From: Epiperipatus broadwayi
Lineage: Eukaryota > Onychophora > Udeonychophora > Euonychophora > Peripatidae
Direction: 5' to 3'
NCBI GenBank assembly: GCA_028023455.1
Contig: JAQFVV010000043.1
Location: 3,411,483 to 3,475,482, forward strand
DNA length: 64,000 nucleotides
Under the pieces are notes generated by a model that was given only the letters and a program-made list of their open reading frames with translations, did no database searches and was not told the DNA's origin. The position numbers and the translations under genes are program-made. The first letter of the stretch is position 1, and each line of letters begins with the position of its first letter. Of this stretch, positions 36,071 through 47,867 are shown in pieces.

Positions 36071-36287
36071 GATCAGATATTTTACGGTAATATATCCACA
36101 CTAAATTCTAATGCTTAATTTATCTCGTTACTGTAGCTAGTGCTTTCAAAAGAATGGAGCCTTCATTTTCAAACTGTCTACAGCTTTGAAAATGAAGGCT
36201 CCATTTCTTCGAAAGCGCTAGCTATAGTAACGAAATAAATTAAGCATTAGAATTTAGTGTGGAGATATTACCGTAAAATATCTGATC
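36071..36287. repeat. Near-perfect foldback element of about 217 bp
   Basis: Arms of about 103 bp (36071-36173 and 36185-36287) are nearly perfect complements with a loop of about 11 nt. They share GATCAGATATTTTACGG, ATTAGAATTTAGTGTGGA and AATGAAGGCTCCATT. The motif GAAAGCGCT next to GGAGCCTTCAT also appears at 53335-53370 and in the PLE-derived foldback at 59880-59915. The young-looking arms suggest recent formation or gene conversion. Confidence 0.8.
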
Positions 36288-36399
36288 CTTACATATATAT
36301 ACCACACATTTAATCATTTAATAGATACACAGAAGAAGGATGGGCAGAATACAGGCTGAACATGTAATACTGACATACAAATATAATGTACATATTAAA

Positions 36400-36600
36400 C
36401 CTAGATGTAATTAACGTGGATTTGAACCCAGACTGTCAAGCTTAGTACAGTCATCCACTCTATCCAATATAACCGATACACATGAACATGAATACATCAT
36501 GTGAAGAAGATAAATCCAATATACATATTTCATGCTGAATCAGCACTCATTAGAGTGGATGACTGTATGGAGCTTGAAAGTCTGGGTTCAAATCTCTTTA
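36400..36600. repeat. Family A head-to-head copy, truncated
   Basis: A minus-oriented tail and ribozyme 3' half (36418-36550) run directly into a plus-oriented tail (36553-36595, GAGCTTGAAAGTCTGGGTTC). The break falls inside the ribozyme (CTAATGAG), which is incomplete. Confidence 0.6.
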
Positions 36601-36609
36601 ATTACCTCT

Positions 36610-37640
36610 AAGTTAAGTATATACATTATTCTTGTATTTCAGTATTATCAAATACTTGTATACACAAATAATAAGAAAATATTGAGGTTACATTCCTATT
36701 TATTAATAGTTAGTAATCACTCATATCTGATGATCATTTCATTATCTGCTATGATGTCCTAAATCTCTTAGTAATTTTTTAACAAAGTTACTTCATATTT
36801 TTTTTTAATTTTACTTCTACAAAGGAAAAGGGGGCTTGAGAATTAATCACAGACACAATATATGATCACAAAACATACTAAAAATTCATAATTCATTATT
36901 TTTGAAATTATTTTACTTATTATACATCCAGGTTCCATGATACATAATTCATTTTTAACTAAACCCAATATAACAAATATAAAATCTTTACCTAAGGTTT
37001 TTTTTTTATTTCACCCACAACAAGTTCAATACAAATATGGTTATAAGTTATCAAACATAAAATTATTAATTCATGTTTGGTATTTTCAAATAAATCATAA
37101 GGTCAGGATCTCATGTTACAAAAAATTAGACATTTATTAAATATATGAATAAAATAAAAGACAAAAGTAATCTTTACATATTTCATCATACAATCTCTAT
37201 CAAGTACACTGTACTATCTGGAATTATTATTTATTACTAAAAATGTGATTTTAAAGACACTGAATCTAATAGTGCTAGCATATAATCTTTTGTAATTGAA
37301 CATTTAATTATACAAGGCAAAATATGTTATTCTTAATCAAGTACATATAATCATCCAATTATTTATTAGTTGTTAACTAAGTTAGTATTTGAAGTTGAGT
37401 GTTTTAATGCATATTAAGGAATTATCAAATATGATTTATCTCCTTTTACTTCAACCCCAAAAAACCTAACAAAAGAGCTATTATAGGTTAATGGAGAAAT
37501 TTGTTAAAACTCTGGGTAATTATCATTTAGTAGTAATTGATACTTTTTGGACAACATTTTCCTTATTTCTGTTTTTATTTTAATAATTCATAAAAATATT
37601 TAACTCAATATATATATATATAATTAATTTAAAATTCTTA
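36610..37640. other. Unassigned AT-rich sequence
   Basis: No gene recognised. The frame at 36937-37140 has no features. Confidence 0.45.
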
Positions 37641-37644
37641 TATA

Positions 37645-38600
37645 TATCATCATCATCAATCATTATCAATCCACTGCAGAATAAAGGTCTCTCCAAATTC
37701 CTCTAGCCTCTCTTCTCCACACCACCCTTACACATTTTCTTATTTATTCCATTTTACATGTGATCCTTTGCTGTATTTTTTACAATATCTTGAGATCCAG
37801 TTTAAGATTTTAATTGTCCATCTATGATCTCTTCTAGCAAAATCTTTAGTCCAACTCCAGTCTTTTAATTTTTTTCAATAATATCAGTAACAGCTGTTTG
37901 TTTTCTTGCTCATGTATTGCATTTTCAATCTCTTCTTGATACTACTAACATGCATCTCTCCCTACTTCTTTAAGTGGTCTGAAATCTCTGTATTGCTTTT
38001 CTATTAAGTGTTCAAGTCTCAGATACATAAGTAAAACTGGTAGAACACATTTATTAAAAACTTTCCTTTTCAAGCACATGGGCATATTTCCTTTAATATG
38101 AAGTTATTTCTATCAAAGGCACTCCAATCAAGTTTAATTCTATGATTAATTTTATCCATTATGTTTCCATCTGTTGTAATAATCTGACCAAAGTATTTGT
38201 TGTTATTAACTTCTTCTAACTCATCATAATCAATTTTTATCTTTATCTTTTGAGAAAACCCATTGAACATTAGCTTAAGTCTTTTTAATATTTATCTTTA
38301 GTCCTACTTTCTTACTTTTATCTGCTAACTCGTGCATCATTTCCTGAAACTCTGAAGCATTATTTGCAAAAACTACATCATCAGCAACATGTTATGATTT
38401 AAATAATTTCAATTTACTTTTGCTCATTTATCTTCCCATTTTAATCCCCAAAATACGTCTTGCAGTACTACTGTAAAAAGTTTTGGAGATATGAAGTCAC
38501 CCTACATCCTTCTCAATGTTAGTTAACCATCCTAGTTATCATTATGTAATCTAATTGTTGCTGTTGCATTTTTATAAATATTCTTCGGAATGCATATTTA
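37645..38600 (-). pseudogene. RTE-type LINE, longest 3' copy
   Basis: Minus-strand copy of roughly 950 bp covering the reverse transcriptase C-terminal half down to the (ATC)n tail at 37649-37660. Readable pieces are MFNGFSQKIKIKIDYDELEE, YFGQIITTDGNIMDKINHRI (38070-38270) and further decayed matches to the 8.2-kb copy. It extends upstream to the TTTATAAATATTCTTC segment near 38570. Many frameshifts; dead. Confidence 0.8.
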
Positions 38601-38604
38601 TATT

Positions 38605-41600
38605 TGAATATTCTTATATAGTTGCCCCCCCCCCCAATATTATATTCAATAATAACATTTCTTTTTACTAATTTTCTACATGTTAATGTTGAAGCTGGCA
38701 ATGGATCCACAGAGTACTGAAATAACAAAAGATAAATGACTGATGTAAATTTTTTCAAGAAAAAAAAAGTTTGAGTTTTCAAATTTACGTCTGTACTGTA
38801 GCGGTCAGATTCATCTATCTCACTAACACACTGCAGAATTCAAACCCCAAATATGAAACTGAACACTCTAGGAGGGGTTGCCTTCTAGATATGCTAAGTT
38901 TGAATCTAAAGTCTAAATTCAACAGCACCACCTATGTGATAACGTATCTGATGCTACTAATAATATATCGCTTTACTGGTGCCTGGTGGTCAGGGAGAAA
39001 CAAAGAGACTCTATACTAAGATATAAACTTGGGTTTGCTAACTAACGTCTATGGATGGTACAAAAGAAATTATAAAGATAGACTGAGACAGTGATAAGGA
39101 TCAATAAACAAAAGATCAAAATTGGTTTTAAAAGATTTATTAATATATCAAACATATATATAACACCCACTGTCTGCATATGTTAGACAGTGATGCTTAA
39201 AATGGTAGTTAAAACAATATTCCAGACAATTTACATTTGGCTGTTGTTAATTACATTATCTATACCTCAGGCTAATATAATATTACAATAATGTGCCTAA
39301 AAGCTTGTGAAGATGTGCGAGGCGCTTTGAGTAAATTATAAAGAGTTTAATAAAATATTTTGCAACATGAAAGTTTAATATAACATTTCTTGACTTCGAG
39401 AATAGAACGGACTAATGCTTGTTAAGCTATAAGGTGGAGACGTGATCAAGACATTTATATTTATAAACATATAGTTAAGTTAGATTGGGAGGTCGGTGTT
39501 GCTAGTGAGGAATTTCTGTCCAGGAAGGAAAGTGTGATATGTTTAAATCATGGGAACTTTGCAAATAATAGATAAGTGAAAATTATATAATGGATATCTG
39601 AGAAATACGGAGGGCGTCTCGCCATTGATCCGTAGGAATGTGGTGTCACAAGCAGCCAAAGTCTGGACTTATCCAAATCTTAGTGACCGGGTGTCAGCTG
39701 TGTCACATTCCCAGGTGTGACATTTGAGTACACACTCTGACTGGGAACTGCAGAAAGTGAAAGGGGAAATGGTCTTAGCTGTTTAAAGCCCTTTAGGAGA
39801 AGCAATGCGGTCTCAACACCCAGACACCTACCAGCAACACTCGACTAAAGTATATAAAGTATAAAAAGGGATTTATTTAGCTTAAGAAAATGCCTAATCA
39901 ATTCCCCAAATAATTATTTAAAGAAAGTCCATCCATTCTCGACCTTAAATTACAAGCTTTGAAATTAAAGCAAAACAAATATACATTTTAAAATGGGAGA
40001 ATGCATGTTTGCGGGGTTTTAAAAGAAAGCATCAATTTATTTATGCAATCATGCATTGGTTAAACATTTACTCATTGACCTTGCACATATTCTAATATTA
40101 GGTTAAAATTTATAACATGTGGATTTTAAACTAGAAAATATTATATACATTGACTAAGAGTAGAATAGCCCTCGAACGAGTGATTCACGAAATAACAAAA
40201 TGGGAAATAATTTATAATTTTAAAATGCCTTAATGGCAGCATCTTGCTTTAAATAAAAGGAATAATTCACTCGGTCAAAGACTATTCTGGCACATTATCA
40301 TAATAAAAGAAAAGCAACAGAGTAATAAATATAAAATATTAACCCAAGGATAGAAAGCAAATATACTGATTACATTATAACATTTTAAAGTAAGAAACAA
40401 TGGTAAGGTAAAGTAAAATAGAAAACAATTTAAATAGCTATAGCTTACTAATTAGAGGAAATAATCACAAGAGCTCTTGGGTTAAGTTTTGGGGTTACCT
40501 CGTTAGAAGCATTTGCAGGTAGTTTCAGGTAGATTGATTGTCGGCAGTGTCCATACGATTCGGCAGCAAACTCTGGTTATAGTTCATATTTTAGCAACAG
40601 TAGCAGTTTCAGGGTTTCCTATGTGATGGCATCGATGGTATGGAGCAGCGGCCGAACATTTCCGAGGGGAAAATAGCCTTCTTGCTGGCTCTACTCCGTC
40701 ATTTTGAAGATTACAATTTTAAAGTATGGGTGCTTCATAGATATTTAAAGCAATATTTTAGAACATGGTAAATCTATTTGAAGATGAAAACTCAGCTTCA
40801 AATATTTAAGTTTGCAATGTCAGAAAGTCTCAGAAAGCTCAGCAACAATTCAAATAATAGAATGCTTAGCAAATAGAATAATATGGCAGAATGCTAGAAT
40901 TCTTAGAATAATAAAATCTTAGAATGACAAACAAAAGAAAATCCTTCTATATATAGCAGAATTACACAATAAAACTGCCCTGGAGCATTACAAAAATATT
41001 CCAAAATTTGCTATCTTATCAGCTGCAACAAAATCTATCCGAATGTCCAAAGGAATTCAACAAAATTTTAATTAATTTCTATTGTTAATTTCCCTGTCGA
41101 CATTCGGATTAAAACTTTGTTTTAATAAAAAAACTTTTGCTAATTAAAAAGAAACGACCTTAAGTGGACATCTATCTGTTGTCTTACTTGATAAGCTCCT
41201 AGAACATTAATTAATTAAAGCTATTGTTCTCACCAACCCTCATTTATTTTAAAACAGAAAATATGTGGCATGATTTTAAAATCTAAAAGAAAATTATTTT
41301 AGTTTTAATTTTCAATGTTTGAATCTATTTACGAGACGAATATAATTTTATTTTAAATCAAAAACAAATATTACGAATGTAATATGTTTTGTAAATAGAT
41401 TCAAACAAAATAATTTTAAATAACAAATGATTATTATTTGAGGTTTTGAAAATTAATATATCACAGTGTGTGCGCAATTACGACCTATATAACCTACTTT
41501 TAAATAAATCTCTTTTATGTGTACATACACATAATTTATAACATTTTATTTAGACTGGGCATAAGTTATACAAATATATATAACACGAGCGTTGTACTCG

Positions 41601-41897
41601 TGGTTTACAATTGGGCGGGATTTTCAGCATATAAGTGCGTTGCAGACACACTACGATACACTGGGGGTTTAAACTAAGGTAGGAGGGTAGGAAAGAGGTG
41701 AGAAAAGGTGAAACGAAGATCTGCAAAGCAGAGCTTACTGTTTCAGTACTGTTTATCATTTCTATCTCCTTTACTAATTTTCATCATAACAAGAATGAAG
41801 AAGAATGCAAAGTTAATAAATTTTATCTTCCTATTTTAAAAGAGAGAGATGGGAAAGAGTGATATTCTTTTAGAAGAGAGTGAAAGAAATAGTTACT
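38605..41897. other. Region without recognised gene, slightly less AT-rich
   Basis: Contains a C-run at 38627-38636. The stretch 39000-41000 has more complex, less repetitive sequence than the rest of the window, for example 39600-39850 and 40490-40720, but no long frame and no motif. It could be host intron, a promoter region or an old non-coding part of a retroelement. Direct evidence for any of these is lacking. Confidence 0.4.
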
Positions 41898-42169
41898 TTA
41901 ATAACCCTTTGAGACTGAAAAACGCTCATTTACGCTTAAAAAAAAGTTTGCACTTTCGACCGCAATAGCGTGCCAATCGTATACGTCACGCTTACGGGTC
42001 TTTTTTTTCCTCTTCGCCATTTTATTTTCTTTCAGCACGTGTAAGAATTTTTTCTGTGCGATGAAAATTAGATTTTTTATAGCAATTTTTGTAAAGTACA
42101 TTATTAAAATTTTATAATTTTTTTTTTCTTTGTAGATTTTATCAACGTATAAAATTTTTTACGGCAATT

Positions 42170-43312
42170 ATGTCTTCTTTCACCGCTGAACGTGATTGTG
42201 ATTATGATTCTGATTCTGACGAAGATTTTCCCATTGAAGATGTGTTTGATTCGGAGGCTTCGTCGTCATCTTCTTCTTCTGTGGATTACAGTGACTCATC
42301 AGATGATTATTCAAATGATCGAGCGGCTGTGGTTTCAAAGAAAAGGAAGAGAGGTGCAGTGAAGTCATCTAGAAGGGTGGCAACTAGCCCAACGCCTGGA
42401 CCTTCATCTCGGCCTGATCCAGTTACGTTTCAGGATAGTGAACCATGCGTGCCAATAGGAACTTTTACTAAGTCTCCAGGGCTAAATTTCCCCATTACCC
42501 GTGAGTATACAATTCCTAATCTATTTCATTTATTTTTTGACAAGAAAATGTATGACCACATTTGCACTGAAAGCAATAGATATGCTTCAGAGTGGAAGGC
42601 ATTACCGAATTGGGTTGATCTGTCACCCGCTGAGTTGAATGCATTTTTTTGTATGGTTATTCATGTTTGTACTATATCACGCATACCTAAACTAAAATTT
42701 ATTTGGTCTACAAATGAATATTTGCATCAAGCGGTACTTGCCAGAGTTATGACCCGAGATCGATTTTTTGGTATTCTAAATAATTTACATTTCAATAATA
42801 ATAAAACCATGCCCCCAATTACTAGTAAAGAGCATGATAGGATTTATAAAATAAAGCCAATTATAGATCGCTGTAATGTTAGCTTCAAGGCTGCATACCA
42901 GATGCACCAAGAAGTAGCAGTTGACGAAGCAATTACCAAATTCAAGGGTCGTAACGCGATGAAACTGTATGATTCCTCCAAACCGGTAAAGCAAGGTTTC
43001 AAATGGTGGGTCTGTGCAGACAGCCATAATGGATATGTGTACCATATGGAGTTGTATACAGGCAAAGATGTAACTGCAGATGCAAGCCTAAATCTGGGAA
43101 CCGGAGCAGTGCTGTCAGTGGTTTTGCCACATTTAGCTAAACAGAATCATGTTGTTTTTTGTGACAGATTCTTTACTAGTGTTCAATTAGCAGAAAAGCT
43201 GTCTCCTAGTAAAGTTACTGTATGTGGCACACTGAACACTAATAGGAAGAGGATTCCAGATAGCATCCGTGAAAAAGCAAAAAATGCTAAAGATATGGAG
43301 AGAGGAGACTGA
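42170..43312 (+). pseudogene. piggyBac transposase, N-terminal two-thirds before a frameshift
   Basis: 380 residues. Residues 11-50 are acidic and Ser-rich, followed by a basic patch, KKRKRGAVKSSRR (57-69), that could act as a nuclear signal. The DDE core begins around residue 110. D252 in VAVDEAITKFKGR and D332 in VVFCDRFFTS are the first two catalytic aspartates of the family. The enzyme excises and inserts DNA at TTAA. The frame ends at DMERGD-stop, exactly where piggyBac proteins normally continue, and the rest lies in another frame from 43269. The ATG at 42170 follows an AT-rich leader and gives the expected acidic N-terminus. Confidence 0.9.
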
Positions 43313-43943
43313 CAGTGGTCTTGAGTTTGTAGTGTGGATGGATAAGAAGGCAATTCTTATGCTCAACAATGCTTATCCACCAGCTACAAGTGGTACTGCT
43401 ACTAGAAAACACAAGGATGGTACATGTCATATATATCCATGTCCCAATGCTGTCAGAAAATACAACTGCTTCATGGGTGGGGTTGATTTAGCTAACCAGA
43501 GGCGAACTGTATATGGCTGGGATAGGAAGTCTAAGCATTGGCCTATGCGCTTATTCTGGCATTGTTTTGATACAGCTGTCACTAATTCCTACATTATATA
43601 CAAACTATACATGGCCCAAAAGCAAATGCGGCCTATATTACACTTGGATTATAGAATAGCTTTATCATCCAGCCTTATGGGTGACTTCACAACCAGAAAG
43701 CTGAAGCCTACAATCATTATCCATCTTCCATCTCCTTCATCTGAGTGCCATAAAATTGCTGATCTGCACAGTCATAACCAGCCTAACAGAAGAAGATGCG
43801 CTGTGTGTCTGAAAAACAAACTCAGACATGAATCTTACTTTGGCTGCGTGGAATGTGGCTGCATCCCCCTGTGTAAGAGTAAAGATAAAGGCTGCTTTGC
43901 TGCTTACCATGTCAGAAGCAGCATAAGTTCAGTGCCTACATAA
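43269..43943 (+). pseudogene. piggyBac transposase, C-terminal third after the frameshift
   Basis: The meaningful part starts about residue 13 (around 43305), in SGLEFVVWMDKKA. The third catalytic Asp is D73 in FMGGVDLANQRR, followed by YGWDRKSKHWPMRLFWHCFD and the conserved NSYIIYK region. The C-terminus (residues 176-214) is a Cys-rich, RING/PHD-like zinc domain: C177-x2-C180, C193-x2-C196-x-C198-x3-C202, C209, H214. piggyBac transposases use this domain for end recognition. The ATG at 43269 is not a real start: the two frames overlap, and a one-base indel near 43295-43315 separates them. Confidence 0.9.
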
Positions 43944-44009
43944 ATCTTCTATCCTACACAGCTGCAACACCTATGGCACACATACAGGATCATAATCACA
44001 TCATTTCTG

Positions 44010-44290
44010 GTTTTCTCATAGGTAAGATATAACATGATTTTATTTATATTGCTGTTTATTATTTTGATGATTATAGTAACTATATATTTTGTTGTAATTT
44101 TGTAGTCACATGATTCAGCTCTTCCAATTCAAGCCACCCTGCTTTATGTGTTGACAAAGAACCATATCTCCACTTGGTTCTCCATTAGGTAAAATATATT
44201 GTGATTTTATTTATATTATTGTACATTTATTGTATGATTATAGTAAGATTATATATTCATTTGTTGCAGATTTGTAGTCACACTGCACTT
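44010..44290 (+). repeat. Degenerate 2-copy tandem repeat in piggyBac 3' region
   Basis: A segment of about 178 bp occurs twice. Each copy starts TTCTC-AT(T)AGGTAA and ends near TTTGTAGTCACA. It lies after the transposase stop codon. Each unit starts with GGTAAGAT/GGTAAAAT and ends with TTTTGTAG/TTTGTAG, resembling splice donor and acceptor signals, but no exon reading frame supports splicing. Confidence 0.5.
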
Positions 44291-44419
44291 TTATGTATGT
44301 ATCATCACTAGTTGCTCCACATCATCATCATCATCAGTTATTTTGAAATTGATTTTGCTCATGCATTTATATTTTCAACAATTTGCAAACTGTCTTCAAA
44401 CTATCCACTCTGTTCTGTG

Positions 44420-44515
44420 AAACTAACAAGGTGAAAAAAATAAATACCTCACAATGCTGAATCAACAGTCATCATCATCTCCCACTCATATATAATAATT
44501 GCTTGTAATTCCTTT
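44420..44515 (-). repeat. Possible very old family A fragment
   Basis: AAAATAAATACCTCACAATG, CTGAATCAACAGTCATCATC and TCTCCCACTCATATATAATA are in the order expected of a minus-oriented family A ribozyme region but heavily diverged. It lies inside the piggyBac. Confidence 0.3.
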
Positions 44516-44535
44516 TGATTATTTATTTTATTTTA

Positions 44536-45027
44536 TTTACTATGTTTTTATTCATTTTATTTTAGAAACAAATTTTTAAATTATTTATTTGCATATTTGG
44601 CAATTATGATTTGCCATGAAATAATGCATAATTTATCTCGCCCCACCCCTGATTTTTCAATAATATAGTCATTATTTTTTACCCCCATAACTTAGAATTT
44701 ACTATGTTGTTATTCATTTTATTTTAGAAACAAATTTTTAAATTATTTATTTGCATATTTGGCAATTATGATTTGCCATGAAATAATGCATAATTTATCT
44801 CGCCCCACCCCTGATTTTTCAATAATATAGTCATTATTTTTTACCCCCATAACTTAGAATTTACTATGTTGTTATTCATTTTATTTTAGAAACAAATTTT
44901 TAAATTATTTATTTGCATATTTGGCAATTATGATTTGCCATGAAATAATGCATAATTTATCTCGCCCCACCCCTGATTTTTCAATAATATAGTCATTATT
45001 TTTTACCCCCATAACTTAGAATTTACT
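44536..45027 (+). repeat. 162-bp tandem repeat, three copies, in piggyBac
   Basis: TTTAGAAACAAATTTTTAAA starts at 44561, 44723 and 44885, exactly 162 bp apart, and the three units are almost identical. Each ends with TTTACCCCCATAACTTAGAA. The array is inside the transposon, upstream of its right end. Its near-identity suggests recent amplification (or assembly expansion). Function unknown. Confidence 0.9.
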
Positions 45028-45734
45028 AAAGTTATTACTGTTATTTTTTTTTGATCCTCACTAAAACCTTGCATTTCTAATAGATATCCCGCATAGAGGG
45101 CCTAGAAAAACAACTGCTTGCAAAAATAGAACATACAGAGTGTCAAGCAGAAAAACGAAATTGAAATGGTCACCTTTTGCCACATTACACCAACAATCTG
45201 TAACTCAGGTAGGTCATGTTATATATTATTTTTTTCTGCATTTTATGACGAATGTGATGAAGCTGTCTATGAAATTGTCATTTTAGGCTATATCTTTCAA
45301 AATTGAGAGTTTGTGAACCAATGTAAAAATAAAGATATTTAAAAATGTGAAAAATCTTTTTTTTTTAATTATTTTTTTGTGGTAATGACTATTTTATCAG
45401 CTTCATTACATTCTTTCATATTTGCACTTTCTATAAATGTATGTATATTTGTTATTTATTGTAATAAATTAGGCATTTCATTTAAAATTGTATGTCCTGT
45501 AATTTTTTCTGGGAATTCAAAATGGCCGTTCAGGTCTCTAGGGGTATTAAGATAAGTTTACTTCTAGTTGTATTTTACTTCTACTTTTAAAACAAAAAGA
45601 AGAAAGTTAATACATCTAAAAAGAAGAAATGATAATTATTTTAGATAATTTTATTTGTCATTTTACTACAAAGACACAAATATTGAAAGCTAGTTGTGTG
45701 ATATCCATTATAAGTAAAAGATGACTTTTAGAGA

Positions 45735-46375
45735 TTGATGGTGTATCAGACAGTGACAAGATTAGTTATTCAATTAATGAAAAATACTAAATGCAGATAA
45801 TTCATATTTATGCCCAACAAGTTCTTATTGTGATCAAAAAGTAGAGAATTTATATACGGATGTACAAAATGCTTTTGATCAGACAAAAAATTCTTATTGC
45901 AGACTTTTTTTTTCTCTTATATCATCGGCCGGGACGCGAACCCACACCCGTCTGCTACTCGCTTGCAAGGCGGGTGCGATGACCTCCCGGCTAACAACGC
46001 TTGAAAATTATTACAGACTTTAATATTCATATTGTTTGAAAGGCAAAATTTAATTGCTATTATGGACTTTAATGCTTATACTGGTAAATGATTGAAAAGT
46101 TAAACTGCTGTATGGTTAGATTAGGTTACGGTGACGAAATGAGAGAATAGTAGTTTACAAAAAAAAAAAAAGATAAACTTTATATTATGAATTCTTAATT
46201 TGAAAAAAAAAAAGCTAAACAGAAATGGACAAAGAAACATCAAATAAAGATATAACAGACTTGGAATATATTTTGAATAATGGAAAATATGTATTTCAGG
46301 GTTGTATATTCTTACAAGATTCAAAAGAAAAAGTGATCATCGGATATTTCGATGTTTCATTCAACAATCAGCATT
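45735..46375 (+). pseudogene. RTE-type LINE endonuclease domain fragment, split by a SINE
   Basis: Decayed AP-endonuclease-like domain. Pieces such as YTDVQNAF, DFNAYTGK (about 46069-46090), MVRLGYG-like, KLYIMNS and KKAKQKWT fit the N-terminal endonuclease of RTE elements, which nicks target DNA. Frames shift repeatedly. A minus-strand SINE (45908-46007) interrupts it. It is probably related to the other RTE pieces here, but no overlap proves the same copy. Confidence 0.65.
45908..46007 (-). repeat. SINE family 1 with 14-bp TSD
   Basis: Minus-oriented: the complement of GGCCGAT and of the box B region (GGACGCGAACCC) is followed by GCTTGCAAGG and the head complement GACCTCCCGGCTAACAACG. Duplication TTATT(G/A)CAGACTTT at 45894-45907 and 46008-46021 (one mismatch). 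Inserted into the RTE endonuclease relic. Confidence 0.85.
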
Positions 46376-46604
46376 TGTAAATATTCATCAAATACGAACT
46401 TTTGTATTATGATTCCTAATTATAATATAATTATAAGATGACATTAATTCCAATGGGTATTCATTTATGTTCTTTTATAGAGATTTACCGCCTAAACCAA
46501 ATATTTGTAATAGTCATTATATGTTGTGGAAATATTCAGTAATTGCAAACCGGTATTGATGCTACTTAAAGATCATTATTAGTGATTTACATATTTATTG
46601 TTTT

Positions 46605-46760
46605 CCTGAAGATTTGTGATGGTCCAGGTTCGATTCCCATGCTAGTACTATCACTGGTCAAGCCAGCAACACCTGAAGAAGAGGGGGAAATAATACATCG
46701 CGAAACATTGTGCATATACTAACCTGTTTGCTATTATTAACAGTTGAATGTATTTGGAAT
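46605..46760 (+). repeat. Possible PLE- or LINE-derived non-coding segment
   Basis: Contains GGTTCGATTCCCATGC, CCTGAAGAAGAGG, a CGCGAAACATTGTG motif, and ends AATAAAGTTACATTTT. The pairing of CTGAAGAAG with CGAAAC-TTG is familiar from non-coding ends of several retroelements, Penelope-like ones included. Weak evidence; recognition is from memory. Confidence 0.35.
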
Positions 46761-46764
46761 ATTT

Positions 46765-47860
46765 AAATAAAGTTACATTTTTAGTTCAACATATAAATCC
46801 AATTACTATTTATATTCATCACTGTCAATTAATTTAATTACACTTTCTAATTATTATTCAAACCTCACAAGGTTTACTTGGTTTTCCTTGAACAATATCT
46901 CTAATATTTTTTCTTATACTAATGTTCGTGTTTTGTCAGCAAAGTATATAATTAATGATTTTTTTTTTTTCACTTATCTAGCTAGGATGTATTTGGTTTA
47001 TTAAACTTTGGTTATCAAGTGAATTATCTGCTAGGGTGTATTTGTTACATACTTTACAACAGATATTTCAATATTTTATATGGTTTAATTCTTCTTGTAA
47101 TACTAAATATTTGTATATGTTTTCAGCTGAGCATATAAAAATACACGTGGGTCCTTTTTTATATAGGTACATTTTACCCAATTCTTACATTATTATGTAC
47201 TCAAAGTTTAAATATAGAAAAAGGTTAATAAAAACGGCACATTATTATTGGATATTGCAATTAACTTGCATTTATAACCTAGAGATTCTGTGTCAACAAC
47301 GCTATTTTCAAGAACGGAACATACAACATACAATAATCTCTCTATGTAATCAATTTCCATATATGCAATTTCAATTAATCTGTGATTTAAAAAAATATTA
47401 AGTAAAAAAATTGACTTTTTTTTTCCACTTTCTATATTTAAAATTTTTAGTTTAAGTACATGCACAATAAGCGCGCGCGCACACACCTATATAAGTGTAC
47501 GCTTTGCTACTCCGATCTAATAATTTCAAAATTTTCAGCGCTTTATAATAATAGATTTAAATTATGGTATCTACAAAAATGCTTGAAACCAAGTGTTACG
47601 GATACGGAGGATTATTATCTATATACATCGAGAGAAAGACAAAGCCAATTATATAAACGAGCATTTGTAAATATTAAAAACCCATTTCTACAATTTACTT
47701 TTCTTTATCTCTTCAAGATTTAGAAGGAACTTTATTCAAGGAAAAATATATCCACAGATATTTCAGTTTAAAAGGGGGTTGTGGAAATGATATATATACA
47801 GATATTTTAGTTAAAAAAAAATAAATACAAAACTAATCAAAGAATACCACAGTAAATAAT
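46765..47860. other. Unassigned AT-rich sequence
   Basis: GC/CA dinucleotide run at 47470-47486. Frames 47036-47401 and 47460-47723 lack motifs. No gene recognised. Confidence 0.4.
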
Positions 47861-47867
47861 TGATACT

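Larger units (their letters stand above)
41898..45550 (+). mobile_element. piggyBac-type transposon, nearly complete
   Basis: TTAA target duplicates at 41898-41901 and 45547-45550 enclose a 3,645-bp element. Its ends are inverted repeats: TAACCCTTTGAGACTGAA at 41902-41919 against the complement of TTCAGGTCTCTAGGGGTA at 45529-45546. A CCC(T)-start terminus after TTAA is typical of piggyBac elements. It carries one transposase gene (42170-43943) and a long 3' non-coding part with a triplicated 162-bp repeat. One frameshift appears to be the only coding lesion, so the insertion is fairly recent compared with the rest of the window. Confidence 0.9.

Noticed and set aside
43187-43369. Minus-strand frames opposite the piggyBac transposase
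   Set aside because: They are antisense shadows of a clearly conserved plus-strand transposase.
44536-45027. Regular direct repeats suggestive of a CRISPR array
   Set aside because: Units are 162 bp, contiguous without spacers, and lie in a eukaryotic transposon.
47036-47401. 121-codon open frame rich in Tyr, Ile and Phe
   Set aside because: Composition follows the AT-rich DNA and no domain is visible; a host exon cannot be excluded without transcripts.
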